DNA of 27,417 nucleotides from an uncultured Pseudomonadota bacterium (GTDB taxonomy: Bacteria; Pseudomonadota; Gammaproteobacteria; Burkholderiales; SG8-39): positions 1-27,417 of the forward strand of contig CAIVVS010000042.1 in NCBI GenBank assembly GCA_903909415.1, given 5' to 3'. Below the pieces are notes generated by a model. It was given only the letters and a program-made list of their open reading frames with translations. It made no database searches and had not been told where the DNA came from. Below, in pieces: positions 1 to 10,095 of the stretch. Made by a program: the position numbers and the translations under genes. Each line of letters begins with the position of its first letter. Position 1 is the stretch's first letter.

Positions 1-153
1 CGGCAGCGCGGACGGCGCGCGCGCGGCGGGCCTGGCCTCGGCCGCGCCCGCCTTGGGCGCGATCGCGGTCGCGGCGGTGGCCGCGCCGGTGGCGATCACG
101 CCGCCGAGGAACTGTCGCCGGCCGGGCTTGGCATCCGGCTTTTCGCTCTTCAT
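1..153 (-). CDS. Tat-signal-bearing exported protein, N-terminal part only
   Basis: The first 51 codons of a minus-strand gene that runs off the left edge. The protein begins with a polar stretch (MKSEKPDAKPG), then RRQFLGG and an Ala/Thr/Gly-rich hydrophobic segment to about residue 33. This is the layout of a twin-arginine signal peptide, so a folded and perhaps cofactor-bearing protein would be exported through Tat. The start has a clear Shine-Dalgarno (AGGGGAGA, about 6 nt before ATG). The visible part is all signal peptide and an Ala/Pro/Arg-rich linker, so no function can be given. Small formate-dehydrogenase-region Tat proteins and Tat-exported oxidoreductases both begin like this. Confidence 0.7.
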   Translation of the reverse strand, partial: MKSEKPDAKPGRRQFLGGVIATGAATAATAIAPKAGAAEARPAARAPSALP

Positions 154-317
154 GTTCGTCTCCCCTTGTCTACCATCCGGACCATGACGATCCCAGTCTG
201 CCGATGGCCCGCGCAGGCAGCCCATCGCCTCCATCGCCAGTCTAAGGGGAACCATTCCGGCGGAACGCCGCCGGACGGCAAGTCAGGGAAACGACAGCCA
301 GCCGGCGCGGCCGGCGC

Positions 318-1511
318 TCAGCCGCGCGGCCTGGCCGGCGGGCGCGGCTCGCGCAGGAAGGTGAACGCGGCGCCGACCACCACCATCAACGCGGCGGCCA
401 GCGCGAAGGCGCCGTGCAGGCTGGTGGCCGCGACCGCCGGCTGCGCCACCAGCGGCGAGGAGAACTGGCCGAAGTTGAACGAGGCGGTCAGCCCGCCCGC
501 GACGCGGCCGCGCCACGCGGGCGGCGCGAGCGACAGCGCCCAGAGCGTGCCGTTCGGGTAGAACAGGCCCACGCCCACGCCAGAGACCACCGCGCCCAGC
601 AGCAGCGCGGGATAGGCCGGCACCAGGCCGATCAGCGCATAGCCCGCGCCCATCAGCCCGAATGACACGGCATACACGTAGAGGAAGCCCCGGCCGCGGC
701 GGATGCGCGTGTACAGCGCCGAGCCGGCCGCCGCCGCCATGGAAGCCAGTCCCACGCCGACACCGCACAGCAGCGCGCTGGTGATGCCGATCTCCTGCGC
801 GACGAACGGCAGCTGCGTGGGCACCATGAAGTACATCGCGGTGCAGAACACGGAGATGGCGTAGACCGCCGCCATCTGCGCCCGGGGCGGGGCCGCGGGC
901 AGGGCCTGCCCGGGCACGTGGGCAGCGTGCGCCGCGCGCTTCGGCTCGTCGATCGCCAGCATCACCGGGATGAACAGCACCCAGCCGACCAGGTACAGCA
1001 GGAAGGCATAGCGCCAGCCGAAGTCGCTCACCACGCCGGCGATGCCCACCAGGGCCATCGCGCCCAGCGACATCACCACGCTCTGGATCCGCGCGAAGCG
1101 GGTGCGCGCCTCGCCCTCGAAGTAGTCCCCGGCGAGCGTGGTGGTGGTAGTCATGGTGCCGGCGATGCCCAGGCCCAGGAACAGCCGGCTGATGATGATG
1201 TGGGTCAGGTCCTGCAGGAGGTACCCTGCCGAGCCGGCCGCGCCGTAGAGCAGCATTGACCCCAGCAGGATGCGGCGCCGCCCGAAGCGGTCCACCGCCC
1301 AGCCCATCAGCGGCGCGCACAGCACGATGGACAGCGACGGCAGGGTCATGGACAGCTTGACCAGGAAGTCGGCGTCATCCCGTTCGGCGAATGCCGCCGC
1401 CATCGCGGGCAGCGCGGGGGCGATGAACACCGTGGACATCACGGTCATCGTGGCCACCGCCAGCAGCGCGGCCATGCGCGCGCGGTCGCGGCGGGATTCA
1501 GGAAGGAACAT
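318..1511 (-). CDS. MFS transporter
   Basis: A 12-helix-type major facilitator superfamily permease of about 397 residues. Transmembrane segments are spread along the whole length. The loop between helices 2 and 3 carries the MFS motif A form GWAVDRFGRRRIL (near residue 70). A polar central loop (EPKRAAHAAHVPGQ, about residue 195) separates the two six-helix halves. The substrate cannot be read from sequence; the general form fits drug or small-metabolite efflux. The start is uncertain. ATGs at 1511, 1538 and 1553 are in frame and none has a strong Shine-Dalgarno. I chose 1511 because it leaves a short cytoplasmic tail (MFLPESRRDRAR) before helix 1. The gene stands alone, with no regulator beside it. 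Confidence 0.85.
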   Translation of the reverse strand: MFLPESRRDRARMAALLAVATMTVMSTVFIAPALPAMAAAFAERDDADFLVKLSMTLPSLSIVLCAPLMGWAVDRFGRRRILLGSMLLYGAAGSAGYLLQDLTHIIISRLFLGLGIAGTMTTTTTLAGDYFEGEARTRFARIQSVVMSLGAMALVGIAGVVSDFGWRYAFLLYLVGWVLFIPVMLAIDEPKRAAHAAHVPGQALPAAPPRAQMAAVYAISVFCTAMYFMVPTQLPFVAQEIGITSALLCGVGVGLASMAAAAGSALYTRIRRGRGFLYVYAVSFGLMGAGYALIGLVPAYPALLLGAVVSGVGVGLFYPNGTLWALSLAPPAWRGRVAGGLTASFNFGQFSSPLVAQPAVAATSLHGAFALAAALMVVVGAAFTFLREPRPPARPRG

Positions 1512-1599
1512 GGGGGTAGAACACCGGGCAATCCGCATCAGGTCAGGATGCATTGTCGCATCCCGGCCGCTGCTTGCCCGGCCCGGGACCAGGGCAGGC

Positions 1600-2121
1600 T
1601 CAGCCGTGCGTGCCGCGGATCGGGTAGTTCACCTCCTGGATGCGCTTGGCCCCGCGGGCGATGCCGGCCAGGTCCGGCCGCGCGAAGGGTGCGTTGGAGA
1701 TGTCGATCAACTGCACCTGGCCGGCCGGGTTGATCAGGAACAGGCCCGGCTCCGCGAAGGGCCGGTCGGTTTCCTGCGGCGATCGCGGGGTCGAGACATA
1801 CAGGCCCAGCGACTGCATCTGCGCGACGCTCAGCCCGAAGCCGAGCGGGAAGCGCCAGCCGAACTCGGCCTGGTCGGCCGCGGCCTTCTCCTCCGGGTCG
1901 GCGGAAACCGCCACCACCGCGACGCCGGCGGCGGCGAACTCCTCGATCAACTTGTCGAGCGTGCCGAGATAGGGCTTGCACAGCGGGCAATGCCTGCCGC
2001 GATAGACGACCAACAGGCGCCAGCCCGCCATCGCGGCGGGGGCGATCTCTCCGCCACCGAGGCGCGGCACGGTGATGGCGGGAAACGCGGCACCGGCCGC
2101 GAGCTTCATGGCATGGGTCAT
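1600..2121 (-). CDS. Peroxiredoxin-like (AhpC/TSA family) protein
   Basis: A 173-residue thioredoxin-fold protein. After strand 1 it has VVYRGRHCPLCKPY, with Cys45 and Cys48 as a CxxC at the position of the peroxidatic cysteine in AhpC/TSA-like proteins. This is the 'peroxiredoxin-like' variant, not the PxxxTxxC motif of typical 2-Cys enzymes. VAVVAVSADPEEKA further on matches the family's second beta-alpha unit. It probably reduces peroxides or acts as a thiol oxidoreductase in the cytoplasm. The start at 2121 is preceded by GGAG about 9 nt upstream; a second in-frame ATG lies four codons later. The pirin gene upstream ends about 100 bp away on the same strand, so co-transcription is possible. 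Confidence 0.85.
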   Translation of the reverse strand: MTHAMKLAAGAAFPAITVPRLGGGEIAPAAMAGWRLLVVYRGRHCPLCKPYLGTLDKLIEEFAAAGVAVVAVSADPEEKAAADQAEFGWRFPLGFGLSVAQMQSLGLYVSTPRSPQETDRPFAEPGLFLINPAGQVQLIDISNAPFARPDLAGIARGAKRIQEVNYPIRGTHG

Positions 2122-2227
2122 GGTCAGAGGCTCCAGGATCGTTGAGGGAACGCCCTGACCATGCCACATGCGGGCAGCGTCGACACTGCGGGCTGGCGCA
2201 GCGCAAGCGCCTGGGGCGCCGCGCCCG

Positions 2228-2929
2228 TCACGCCCCCAGGTCGAACAGCAGCACTTCCGCGCCGCGTCCGCCCGAGATGCTGATGGCATCGACCTCGCCA
2301 GCCTTGAGCGCGTCGCCCGCCTTGAGCGCGTGGCCATTGACCGTGACCTCGCCGCGCGCGACGTGCACATAGGCCAGGCGGCCCACGGCCAGCGCATGCG
2401 TGGCGGCCTCGGCACCATCGAACAGGCCGGCGTAGACGCGCGTGTCCTGGTGGAGGGTCACCGAGCCCCCGGCCGCGTCGGGCGACGCGATCAGGCGCAA
2501 CTGCCCGCGCTTGGAGGCAGCATCGAAGTGCTTCTGCTCGTAGGAAGGCGGGATGCCGGTCCGGCCCGGCTCGATCCAGATCTGCAGGAAGTGCGTGGTG
2601 TCGCGCTCGGCGTGGTTGAACTCCGAGTGGCGCACGCCGGTGCCGGCGCTCATGCGCTGCACGTCGCCGGGCACGATGGCCGAGCCGTTGCCCATGGAGT
2701 CCTTGTGCGCCAGCGCGCCCTCGAGGACGTAGCTGATGATCTCCATGTCGCGGTGGCCATGGGTGCCGAAGCCGCTGCCCGGCTGGATGCGGTCCTCGTT
2801 GATCACGCGCAGCGCGCCGAAACCCATGTGGCGCGGGTCGTGGTAGTCGGCGAAGGAAAAGCTGTGGTAACTGTCGAGCCAGCCGTGGTTGGCGTGGCCG
2901 CGGTCTTCTGCCTTGCGGATGGCGATCAT
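2228..2929 (-). CDS. Pirin family protein (YhhW-like, possible quercetinase)
   Basis: A 233-residue bicupin. The N-terminal cupin has GTHGHRDMEIISYVLEG (His57, His59) and GVRHSEFN (His101, Glu103). These are the four metal ligands of the pirin/YhhW family, all present. The C-terminal half (from about residue 140) is the second cupin, which is degenerate in this family. E. coli YhhW shows quercetin 2,3-dioxygenase activity in vitro; the physiological role is unsettled. The start at 2929 has a strong Shine-Dalgarno (GGGGAGA) 6 nt upstream; an open frame extends further but lacks any sign of being translated. It lies directly upstream of the peroxiredoxin-like gene, which suits a stress or redox role. 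Confidence 0.9.
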   Translation of the reverse strand: MIAIRKAEDRGHANHGWLDSYHSFSFADYHDPRHMGFGALRVINEDRIQPGSGFGTHGHRDMEIISYVLEGALAHKDSMGNGSAIVPGDVQRMSAGTGVRHSEFNHAERDTTHFLQIWIEPGRTGIPPSYEQKHFDAASKRGQLRLIASPDAAGGSVTLHQDTRVYAGLFDGAEAATHALAVGRLAYVHVARGEVTVNGHALKAGDALKAGEVDAISISGGRGAEVLLFDLGA

Positions 2930-3138
2930 CGGTATCTCCCCTTCATGGGCTTGGCGCACGTCCTGGCGCGATGCATGGAGTATGGGTGAGCGGACACGCC
3001 ATCCCAAGCCGCGCCGCGTGGCGGGAGCATTCGCGGGAACGCAACAATCGCCTGCGCGGGCGGGGACGGGCGCGCCGTGGTGGCAATGCCCGCGGCCGCC
3101 ATGCCCGCACGCGGTCGCCATGCCTCCGGCGCCAATGC

Positions 3139-3168
3139 AAAGGGCGGGTCGAAAACCCGCCTTTTTTT
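3139..3168 (+). terminator. Intrinsic terminator with plus-strand polarity
   Basis: Stem GGCGGGT / ACCCGCC (3143-3149 with 3155-3161), loop CGAAA, followed by seven T (3162-3168). AAA at 3139-3141 could extend the stem into the T tract through one G-T wobble. Read on the minus strand, the stem is followed only by CTTTGC, a poor U tract. The flanking genes are both on the minus strand, so the strong direction serves no annotated gene. It may act weakly on minus-strand transcripts from the coiled-coil gene, or end an unseen plus-strand RNA in 2930-3142. Confidence 0.75.
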
Positions 3169-3176
3169 AACCAAGT

Positions 3177-3202
3177 GGCTGATTTAATTAATTATTTCAG
3201 CC
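3177..3202. repeat. AT-rich inverted repeat (GGCTGA ... TCAGCC)
   Basis: GGCTGA (3177-3182) and TCAGCC (3197-3202) flank a 14-bp A/T-only core that includes TTAATTAA. This is a striking AT island in GC-rich DNA. It lies just after the stop codon of the coiled-coil gene (minus strand) and next to the terminator at 3139-3168. No T tract follows the stem on either strand, so it is not a standard terminator. It may be an RNA 3' end stabiliser or a protein site. Confidence 0.5.
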
Positions 3203-3208
3203 TTCCCG

Positions 3209-3739
3209 TCACTTGCAGTCTGCCGGTGCCTCACCCTTGCCGCCGGCGGCCAGCGCCAGGCGCGCGGTGCAGTTGGCCTTGTCCACGGCCAGTGCCTTGT
3301 CCAGCAGCGCCTGCGCGGCGGCATCGACTTCGCCCGCGGTGAGCGCGCGCGCCACTCCGGCAGCCGCCCAGGCTTCGGCGCGCGGCGGCTTGGCGCCCTT
3401 GGCGGCGGACTCCAGCGCGCCGGCGATCGAGGCCTCGGCCTTGGCCGCGACCGCGCGCAGCGCGTCGGCCTGCTTGAGCTTGCCCTCGGCGGCGCTGGTC
3501 GCGGCCTCCATCTCCTTCAGCTTCTTCTCGGCGGCGGCCGAGCCCACGCGCAGCTTGCCGGCGTCGGCCTCGACCTTGGCCTTCTCGGCGGCGGCGACCA
3601 CGCTCTGTTCCTCGAGTTCGGCCACGCGCAGGGTCTGCATCACGCCCCAGGCGGCGAGCGCCGCGGCGGCGGCCCCGAGCACCCCGGTCATGATGCGCAT
3701 GGTCTTCTCGCGCGGCAGTTTTGCGATCATTGCCTTCAT
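3209..3739 (-). CDS. Membrane-anchored coiled-coil protein, unknown function
   Basis: A 176-residue protein I do not recognise. Residues 1-14 are basic, 15-37 form one hydrophobic helix (MTGVLGAAAAALAAWGVM) that looks like an uncleaved anchor, and about 38-100 are an Ala/Glu/Lys-rich heptad-like stretch that should form a coiled coil. The C-terminal part (about 115-160) is Ala-rich and helical, resembling a TPR-like hairpin (AGEVDAAAQALLDKALAVD), and has two Cys near the end. It is probably anchored in the inner membrane with the coiled coil in the periplasm. The Shine-Dalgarno GGGAGG lies 5 nt before the ATG. It follows the SDR gene by about 43 bp on the same strand and may be the last gene of that run. 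Confidence 0.75.
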   Translation of the reverse strand: MKAMIAKLPREKTMRIMTGVLGAAAAALAAWGVMQTLRVAELEEQSVVAAAEKAKVEADAGKLRVGSAAAEKKLKEMEAATSAAEGKLKQADALRAVAAKAEASIAGALESAAKGAKPPRAEAWAAAGVARALTAGEVDAAAQALLDKALAVDKANCTARLALAAGGKGEAPADCK

Positions 3740-3782
3740 CCTTGCCTCCCAGTTTGTGTGGCTTGCTTGCGGGACCGGCGGC

Positions 3783-4616
3783 TCAGCCCGAAGGCATCAG
3801 CCGCCCGCCGTTGATGAAAAGGGTCTGTCCGGTCATGTGGCTGGCGCCCTCGCCCAGCAGGAACAGGATGGGCGCGACCACTTCCTCCGCGCGCGCGATG
3901 CGGCCCTGCGGGATGGTGGTGATGACGCCCTCGCCGCGTGCCATCGCCTCGTGGAAGGCGCCCTTCTTGTCGGGCGCGCCGCCGTGGGCCATGCCACCGG
4001 ACAGGAAGGCGGTGTCGACCGCACCGGGGGCAACCGCGTTGGCGCGTATCGCCGGGGCATTCTCCTTGGCCAGGGCCTTGGTGAGCGCGATGACGCCGGC
4101 CTTGGACGCGCCGTAGGCGGAGATGCCGCGCTCGACCAGCACGCCCAGCCCGGAGGCGGCGAACACCATCGCGCCGGTCCGTCCGGCGCGCAGGGGGTCG
4201 CGTCCGCTGGCGGACAGCGTATCGCGCATCAGCGGCAGCGCATGGCGCGCGGTCAGGTAGGCCGAGCGCAGGTTCACCGAGATCATGTCGTCCCAGTCGG
4301 CCGCGGGCAGGTCCGCCACCGCCTGCGGCGGCTTGGTGTAGCCCGCCAGGTGCACCAGCGCATCGATGCCACCCAGCGCCTTGTGGGCCGCGGCCAGCGC
4401 GCGCTGGATCTGGTCCTCGTGGTGCGCATCCACCTCGAAATTGTGCACGCCCTCGACCGGGTACTCCGCCAGCGAGCGCGGCAGGTCGAGGTTGGCGACC
4501 TCCAGTCCGGTCTGCCGCGCGGCAGAGATCAGCACCCGGCCTATGCCGCCACAACCGCCCAGGACGACGAGTCGCGTGCCGGCTGGCGGTCCGAGGCGGG
4601 AGAAGTCCATGGTCAT
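3783..4616 (-). CDS. Short-chain dehydrogenase/reductase (SDR)
   Basis: A 277-residue classical SDR. It has the dinucleotide-binding turn GGCGGIG (20-26), acidic DLP after beta-2 that favours NAD(H), NAG-like LAGYT (90-94), Asn115 in SVNLRSAY, catalytic Ser155 (AASG), Tyr168 and Lys172 (YGASK), PG (197-198) and a C-terminal INGG. The catalytic tetrad is complete. A loop at about residues 131-148 (LSASGRDPLRAGRTG) is longer than usual. It probably oxidises a hydroxyl or reduces a ketone; the substrate is unknown. The start at 4616 has Shine-Dalgarno GGAGGG 6 nt upstream, and its ATG overlaps the stop of the 33-codon ORF upstream (ATGA), so translation may be coupled. Confidence 0.92.
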   Translation of the reverse strand: MTMDFSRLGPPAGTRLVVLGGCGGIGRVLISAARQTGLEVANLDLPRSLAEYPVEGVHNFEVDAHHEDQIQRALAAAHKALGGIDALVHLAGYTKPPQAVADLPAADWDDMISVNLRSAYLTARHALPLMRDTLSASGRDPLRAGRTGAMVFAASGLGVLVERGISAYGASKAGVIALTKALAKENAPAIRANAVAPGAVDTAFLSGGMAHGGAPDKKGAFHEAMARGEGVITTIPQGRIARAEEVVAPILFLLGEGASHMTGQTLFINGGRLMPSG

Positions 4617-4714
4617 GCCACCCTCCGTCGGCCCTGGCGGTTCCACGCGCTCGCGCCAAGGACGACTAGTCGCGTACCGGCTGCCGGGCCCGGCCTGTTG
4701 GAATCCATCACCAT
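4613..4714 (-). CDS. 33-codon ORF duplicating the SDR N-terminus (truncated paralog or leader)
   Basis: This short ORF reads MVMDSNRPGPAAGTRLVVLG and then leaves the SDR pattern (ASAWNRQGRRRVA). Its first 20 residues align with the start of the following SDR (MTMDFSRLGPPAGTRLVVLG), including the same spacing of ATGs. The DNA match, roughly three bases in four, ends where the Rossmann glycine turn should begin. The stop overlaps the SDR start as ATGA. It is therefore either the remnant of a tandemly duplicated SDR whose body was deleted, or a leader ORF whose translation delivers ribosomes to the SDR. A purine-rich GGCGGGA lies upstream of its ATG. Other in-frame ATGs are at 4708 and further upstream. 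Confidence 0.6.
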   Translation of the reverse strand: MVMDSNRPGPAAGTRLVVLGASAWNRQGRRRVA

Positions 4715-4739
4715 GGTCCCGCCTGTCGGATGAAGGAGG

Positions 4740-5336
4740 CTATTTTGCCTCGCCGCCGGGCGGCGTGGGGGACGCAGTGGGGGATGCCGGCGCGGGCATC
4801 GGCACACCGGCGCCGGCCGCCGCGTAGGCCTCGCGGATCGCCTCGACGCGCTTGCGGTTCACGCCCAGGTCGCTCTCGCCCAGCCGCGAGGCAGCGCGCA
4901 CATGGATCACGCCGGCCGCCGCGTCGGCCAGGAACTCGGTGTCGTCCACGAAACCCATGAGCCGGGAGGTGGTTTCCATGTGCAGGTAGCCGGAGGCCTC
5001 GCTCACGATCACCGTGCGCGGCCAGCCGCGAAGCACCACCAGCAGCCGCGTCCAGGCCGGGCCGGGTTCGCCGCGCATCGCCAGCGGCGCGATGTAGTGC
5101 CCCGGGTCCGATGCCGGGTCGGTCTGGCTGCTGACGTTGTTGGGGCTGGGCTTGGTCAGCGCGAGCCGTCCGTTGCGCGCGCCCAGTTCCGCCGGCTTCG
5201 TCCCGCTGAACCATCCCATGCCGCCCCCCGTGAGTGCCACTGCGCCAAGTGTGACCGCCACCGCCAGGCCCGCCATGAGCCACCTCCGCATGCGCCTCGT
5301 CGATCCCGTCATGGTCCCCCCCGCGCTTCCCATCAT
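4740..5336 (-). CDS. DUF1499 family membrane protein
   Basis: A 198-residue protein with one N-terminal transmembrane helix (about 18-40) and a DUF1499 domain (about 52-165). Family hallmarks seen are NGRLAL...PSPNNVSSQ, the 'I-PL' strand (HYIAPLAM), YLHMETTSRLMGFVDDTEF, IHVRAASRLGESDLG and NRKRVEAIR. Most relatives have Cys in CPxSPNCVSSQ. Here both Cys are replaced (TKPSPNNVSSQ), so a disulfide or metal role at that site is lost. A Pro/Ala/Thr-rich tail ends the protein. The family has no established function. It sits 35 bp after the diguanylate cyclase gene. The start is either 5336 or ATG at 5312; neither ribosome site is clearly better. Confidence 0.8.
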   Translation of the reverse strand: MMGSAGGTMTGSTRRMRRWLMAGLAVAVTLGAVALTGGGMGWFSGTKPAELGARNGRLALTKPSPNNVSSQTDPASDPGHYIAPLAMRGEPGPAWTRLLVVLRGWPRTVIVSEASGYLHMETTSRLMGFVDDTEFLADAAAGVIHVRAASRLGESDLGVNRKRVEAIREAYAAAGAGVPMPAPASPTASPTPPGGEAK

Positions 5337-5371
5337 GACCCCCGCCGGTCCGCCACGTGCCCGGGCGCGGC

Positions 5372-8539
<3,168 letters not shown>

Positions 8540-8555
8540 GGGCTGCGCGGCGGGC

Positions 8556-8948
8556 TCAGCCCGGAGCGGCGCCTGTGCCGGCTTCCTGCCCCGCGCCGTC
8601 GGCGATCTCCTTGTGCACCTGGGCCATGTCCACGCCGCGCGCCTGCTCGATCAGCTGCTCGAGCGCGGGCGGCGGCAGCGCGCCGGCCTCGGAGTACAGG
8701 ATCACCTTCTCGCGGAACAGCATCAGCGTCGGGATGGAACGGATGTTGAAGGCCGCGGCCACTTCCTGCTCGGCCTCGGTGTCGAGCTTGGCGAACACGA
8801 TGTCGGCGTGCTTGTCCGAGGCGGCCTCGAAGGTCGGCGCGAACGCGCGGCACGGGCCGCACCAGGAGGCCCAGAAATCGATCAGCACCATGTCGTTGCC
8901 GTTCACCACCTGCTCGAAGTTGTCCTTGGTGAGCGTGATCGTGGCCAT
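8556..8948 (-). CDS. Thioredoxin family protein
   Basis: A 130-residue cytoplasmic thioredoxin-fold protein. The active site WASWCGPCRAF (Cys30, Cys33) is canonical, as is the cis-proline segment RSIPTLMLF. It has about 20 more residues than E. coli TrxA, a Gly/Ala-rich tail (GAGQEAGTGAAPG) after the last helix. It should reduce protein disulfides using thioredoxin reductase. The Shine-Dalgarno AAGGA lies about 6 nt before the ATG. It is the first gene of the minus-strand run that continues into the diguanylate cyclase, and it diverges from gluQ. An AT-richer stretch at about 9017-9033 in the gap probably holds promoters for both. Confidence 0.92.
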   Translation of the reverse strand: MATITLTKDNFEQVVNGNDMVLIDFWASWCGPCRAFAPTFEAASDKHADIVFAKLDTEAEQEVAAAFNIRSIPTLMLFREKVILYSEAGALPPPALEQLIEQARGVDMAQVHKEIADGAGQEAGTGAAPG

Positions 8949-9119
8949 GGTGCGTCCTTGTTGGTGTCGCGGTGGGGCTGCGGGGAGTGCGCTGCGGCAA
9001 TGCCAACGGGCGCAACGTGTTTTTGATTGTAGCAGAGGCCCCGTCGGCGACCCGGCACGGGGAGCGCCGTTTCCCCTATGAGGGGACTTGCACGGCGCCG
9101 CTTGCCTGCCCCACTATCC

Positions 9120-10082
9120 ATGTCCATGGAAACAGCAGCAATGGGAACAGTGCATGCCCCCCGCCGGTACCGTGGCCGCTTCGCGCCCTCGCCCACCGGC
9201 CCGCTGCACTTCGGCTCGCTGGTGGCGGCGCTGGGCAGCTGGCTGGATGCGCGCGCGGCGCGCGGCGACTGGCTGCTTCGCATCGAGGACCTGGACCGGG
9301 CGCGCGCGCAGCCCGGCGCCGCGGACGCGATCCTGCGCGCCCTCGACGCCGTCGGCCTGGTGCACGACGGCGCGGTCGAGTGGCAGAGCCGACGCATGGA
9401 CCTCTACGCCGACGCGATGGCGCGCCTGCGCGCCGACGGCGCCTGCTTTGCCTGTGCCTGCAGCCGGCGCGAGGTGGCGGACTCGTGGGCGCGACACCAT
9501 CCCGGAGCGCAGGCCGCACAAGCCGCCGGCGAACTGGTCTATCCCGGCACCTGCCGTGACGGCCTGCCGCCCGGGCGCGAGCCGCGTGCCTGGCGGTTGC
9601 GCGTGGGCGAGGCGCGCATCGCGTTCGAGGATCGCATCCAGGGACGCATCGATCAATCGCTGGCCGACGAGGTTGGCGACTTCGTGCTGCTGCGCGCCGA
9701 CGGCTTCGTCGCCTACCAGCTGGCCGTGGTGGTGGACGACGCGGCGCAGGGGATCACCGACGTGGTGCGCGGCGCCGACCTGCTCGGCTCGACCGCCAGG
9801 CAGGTGCTGCTGCAGCAGCGGCTCGGGTGTCCGCCGCTGCGCTACGCGCACCTGCCGGTGGCGGTGAACGCGGCGGGAGAGAAACTCTCGAAGCAGACGC
9901 TCGCGCCCGCGCTGGACCCGGAACAGGCCGCGGTCGCGCTGCAGGCTGCAATGGATTTCCTGGGGCACAGGCCGCCGGGCGAACTGCGCGGCGCATCGGT
10001 ACGCGATCTGCTGGAGTGGGGCGTGGCGCACTGGGACGTGCGCCGCGTGCCGCGCATGGCGGAGCTGCCCGCACCGGCGTAG
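9120..10082 (+). CDS. gluQ: Glutamyl-Q tRNA(Asp) synthetase
   Basis: An enzyme of about 320 residues that activates glutamate and attaches it to the queuosine base of tRNA(Asp). It is a truncated class I synthetase (GluRS catalytic core without the anticodon-binding domain). Seen here are APSPTGPLHFGSL (the HIGH-like motif, about 22-34), LLRIEDLD, zinc-site cysteines in CFACACS and GTCR, YQLAVVVDD, RGADLL and the KMSKS-like KLSKQ (255-259). Length and motifs fit GluQ and not full GluRS, which is about 470 residues. The start is uncertain: 9120, 9126 and 9141 are in-frame ATGs, and 9141 (MGTVHAPRRYRGRF) is closest to the family N-terminus. The enzyme is convergent with the EamA gene, only 13 bp away. 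Confidence 0.93.
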   Translation: MSMETAAMGTVHAPRRYRGRFAPSPTGPLHFGSLVAALGSWLDARAARGDWLLRIEDLDRARAQPGAADAILRALDAVGLVHDGAVEWQSRRMDLYADAMARLRADGACFACACSRREVADSWARHHPGAQAAQAAGELVYPGTCRDGLPPGREPRAWRLRVGEARIAFEDRIQGRIDQSLADEVGDFVLLRADGFVAYQLAVVVDDAAQGITDVVRGADLLGSTARQVLLQQRLGCPPLRYAHLPVAVNAAGEKLSKQTLAPALDPEQAAVALQAAMDFLGHRPPGELRGASVRDLLEWGVAHWDVRRVPRMAELPAPA

Positions 10083-10095
10083 CGGCACGGCGGGC

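Noticed and set aside
256..275. Hairpin TCCGGCGG/CCGCCGGA after the MFS gene as a terminator
   Set aside because: The stem is perfect but no T tract follows on the minus strand. It is too weak to call in GC-rich DNA.
2926..3174. 82-codon minus-strand ORF across the terminator and pirin leader
   Set aside because: It begins inside the terminator T tract, has no ribosome site and overlaps the strong Shine-Dalgarno of the pirin gene.
3213..4733. 506-codon plus-strand open frame
   Set aside because: It is the shadow of the coiled-coil and SDR genes, both of which have proper starts and motifs on the minus strand.
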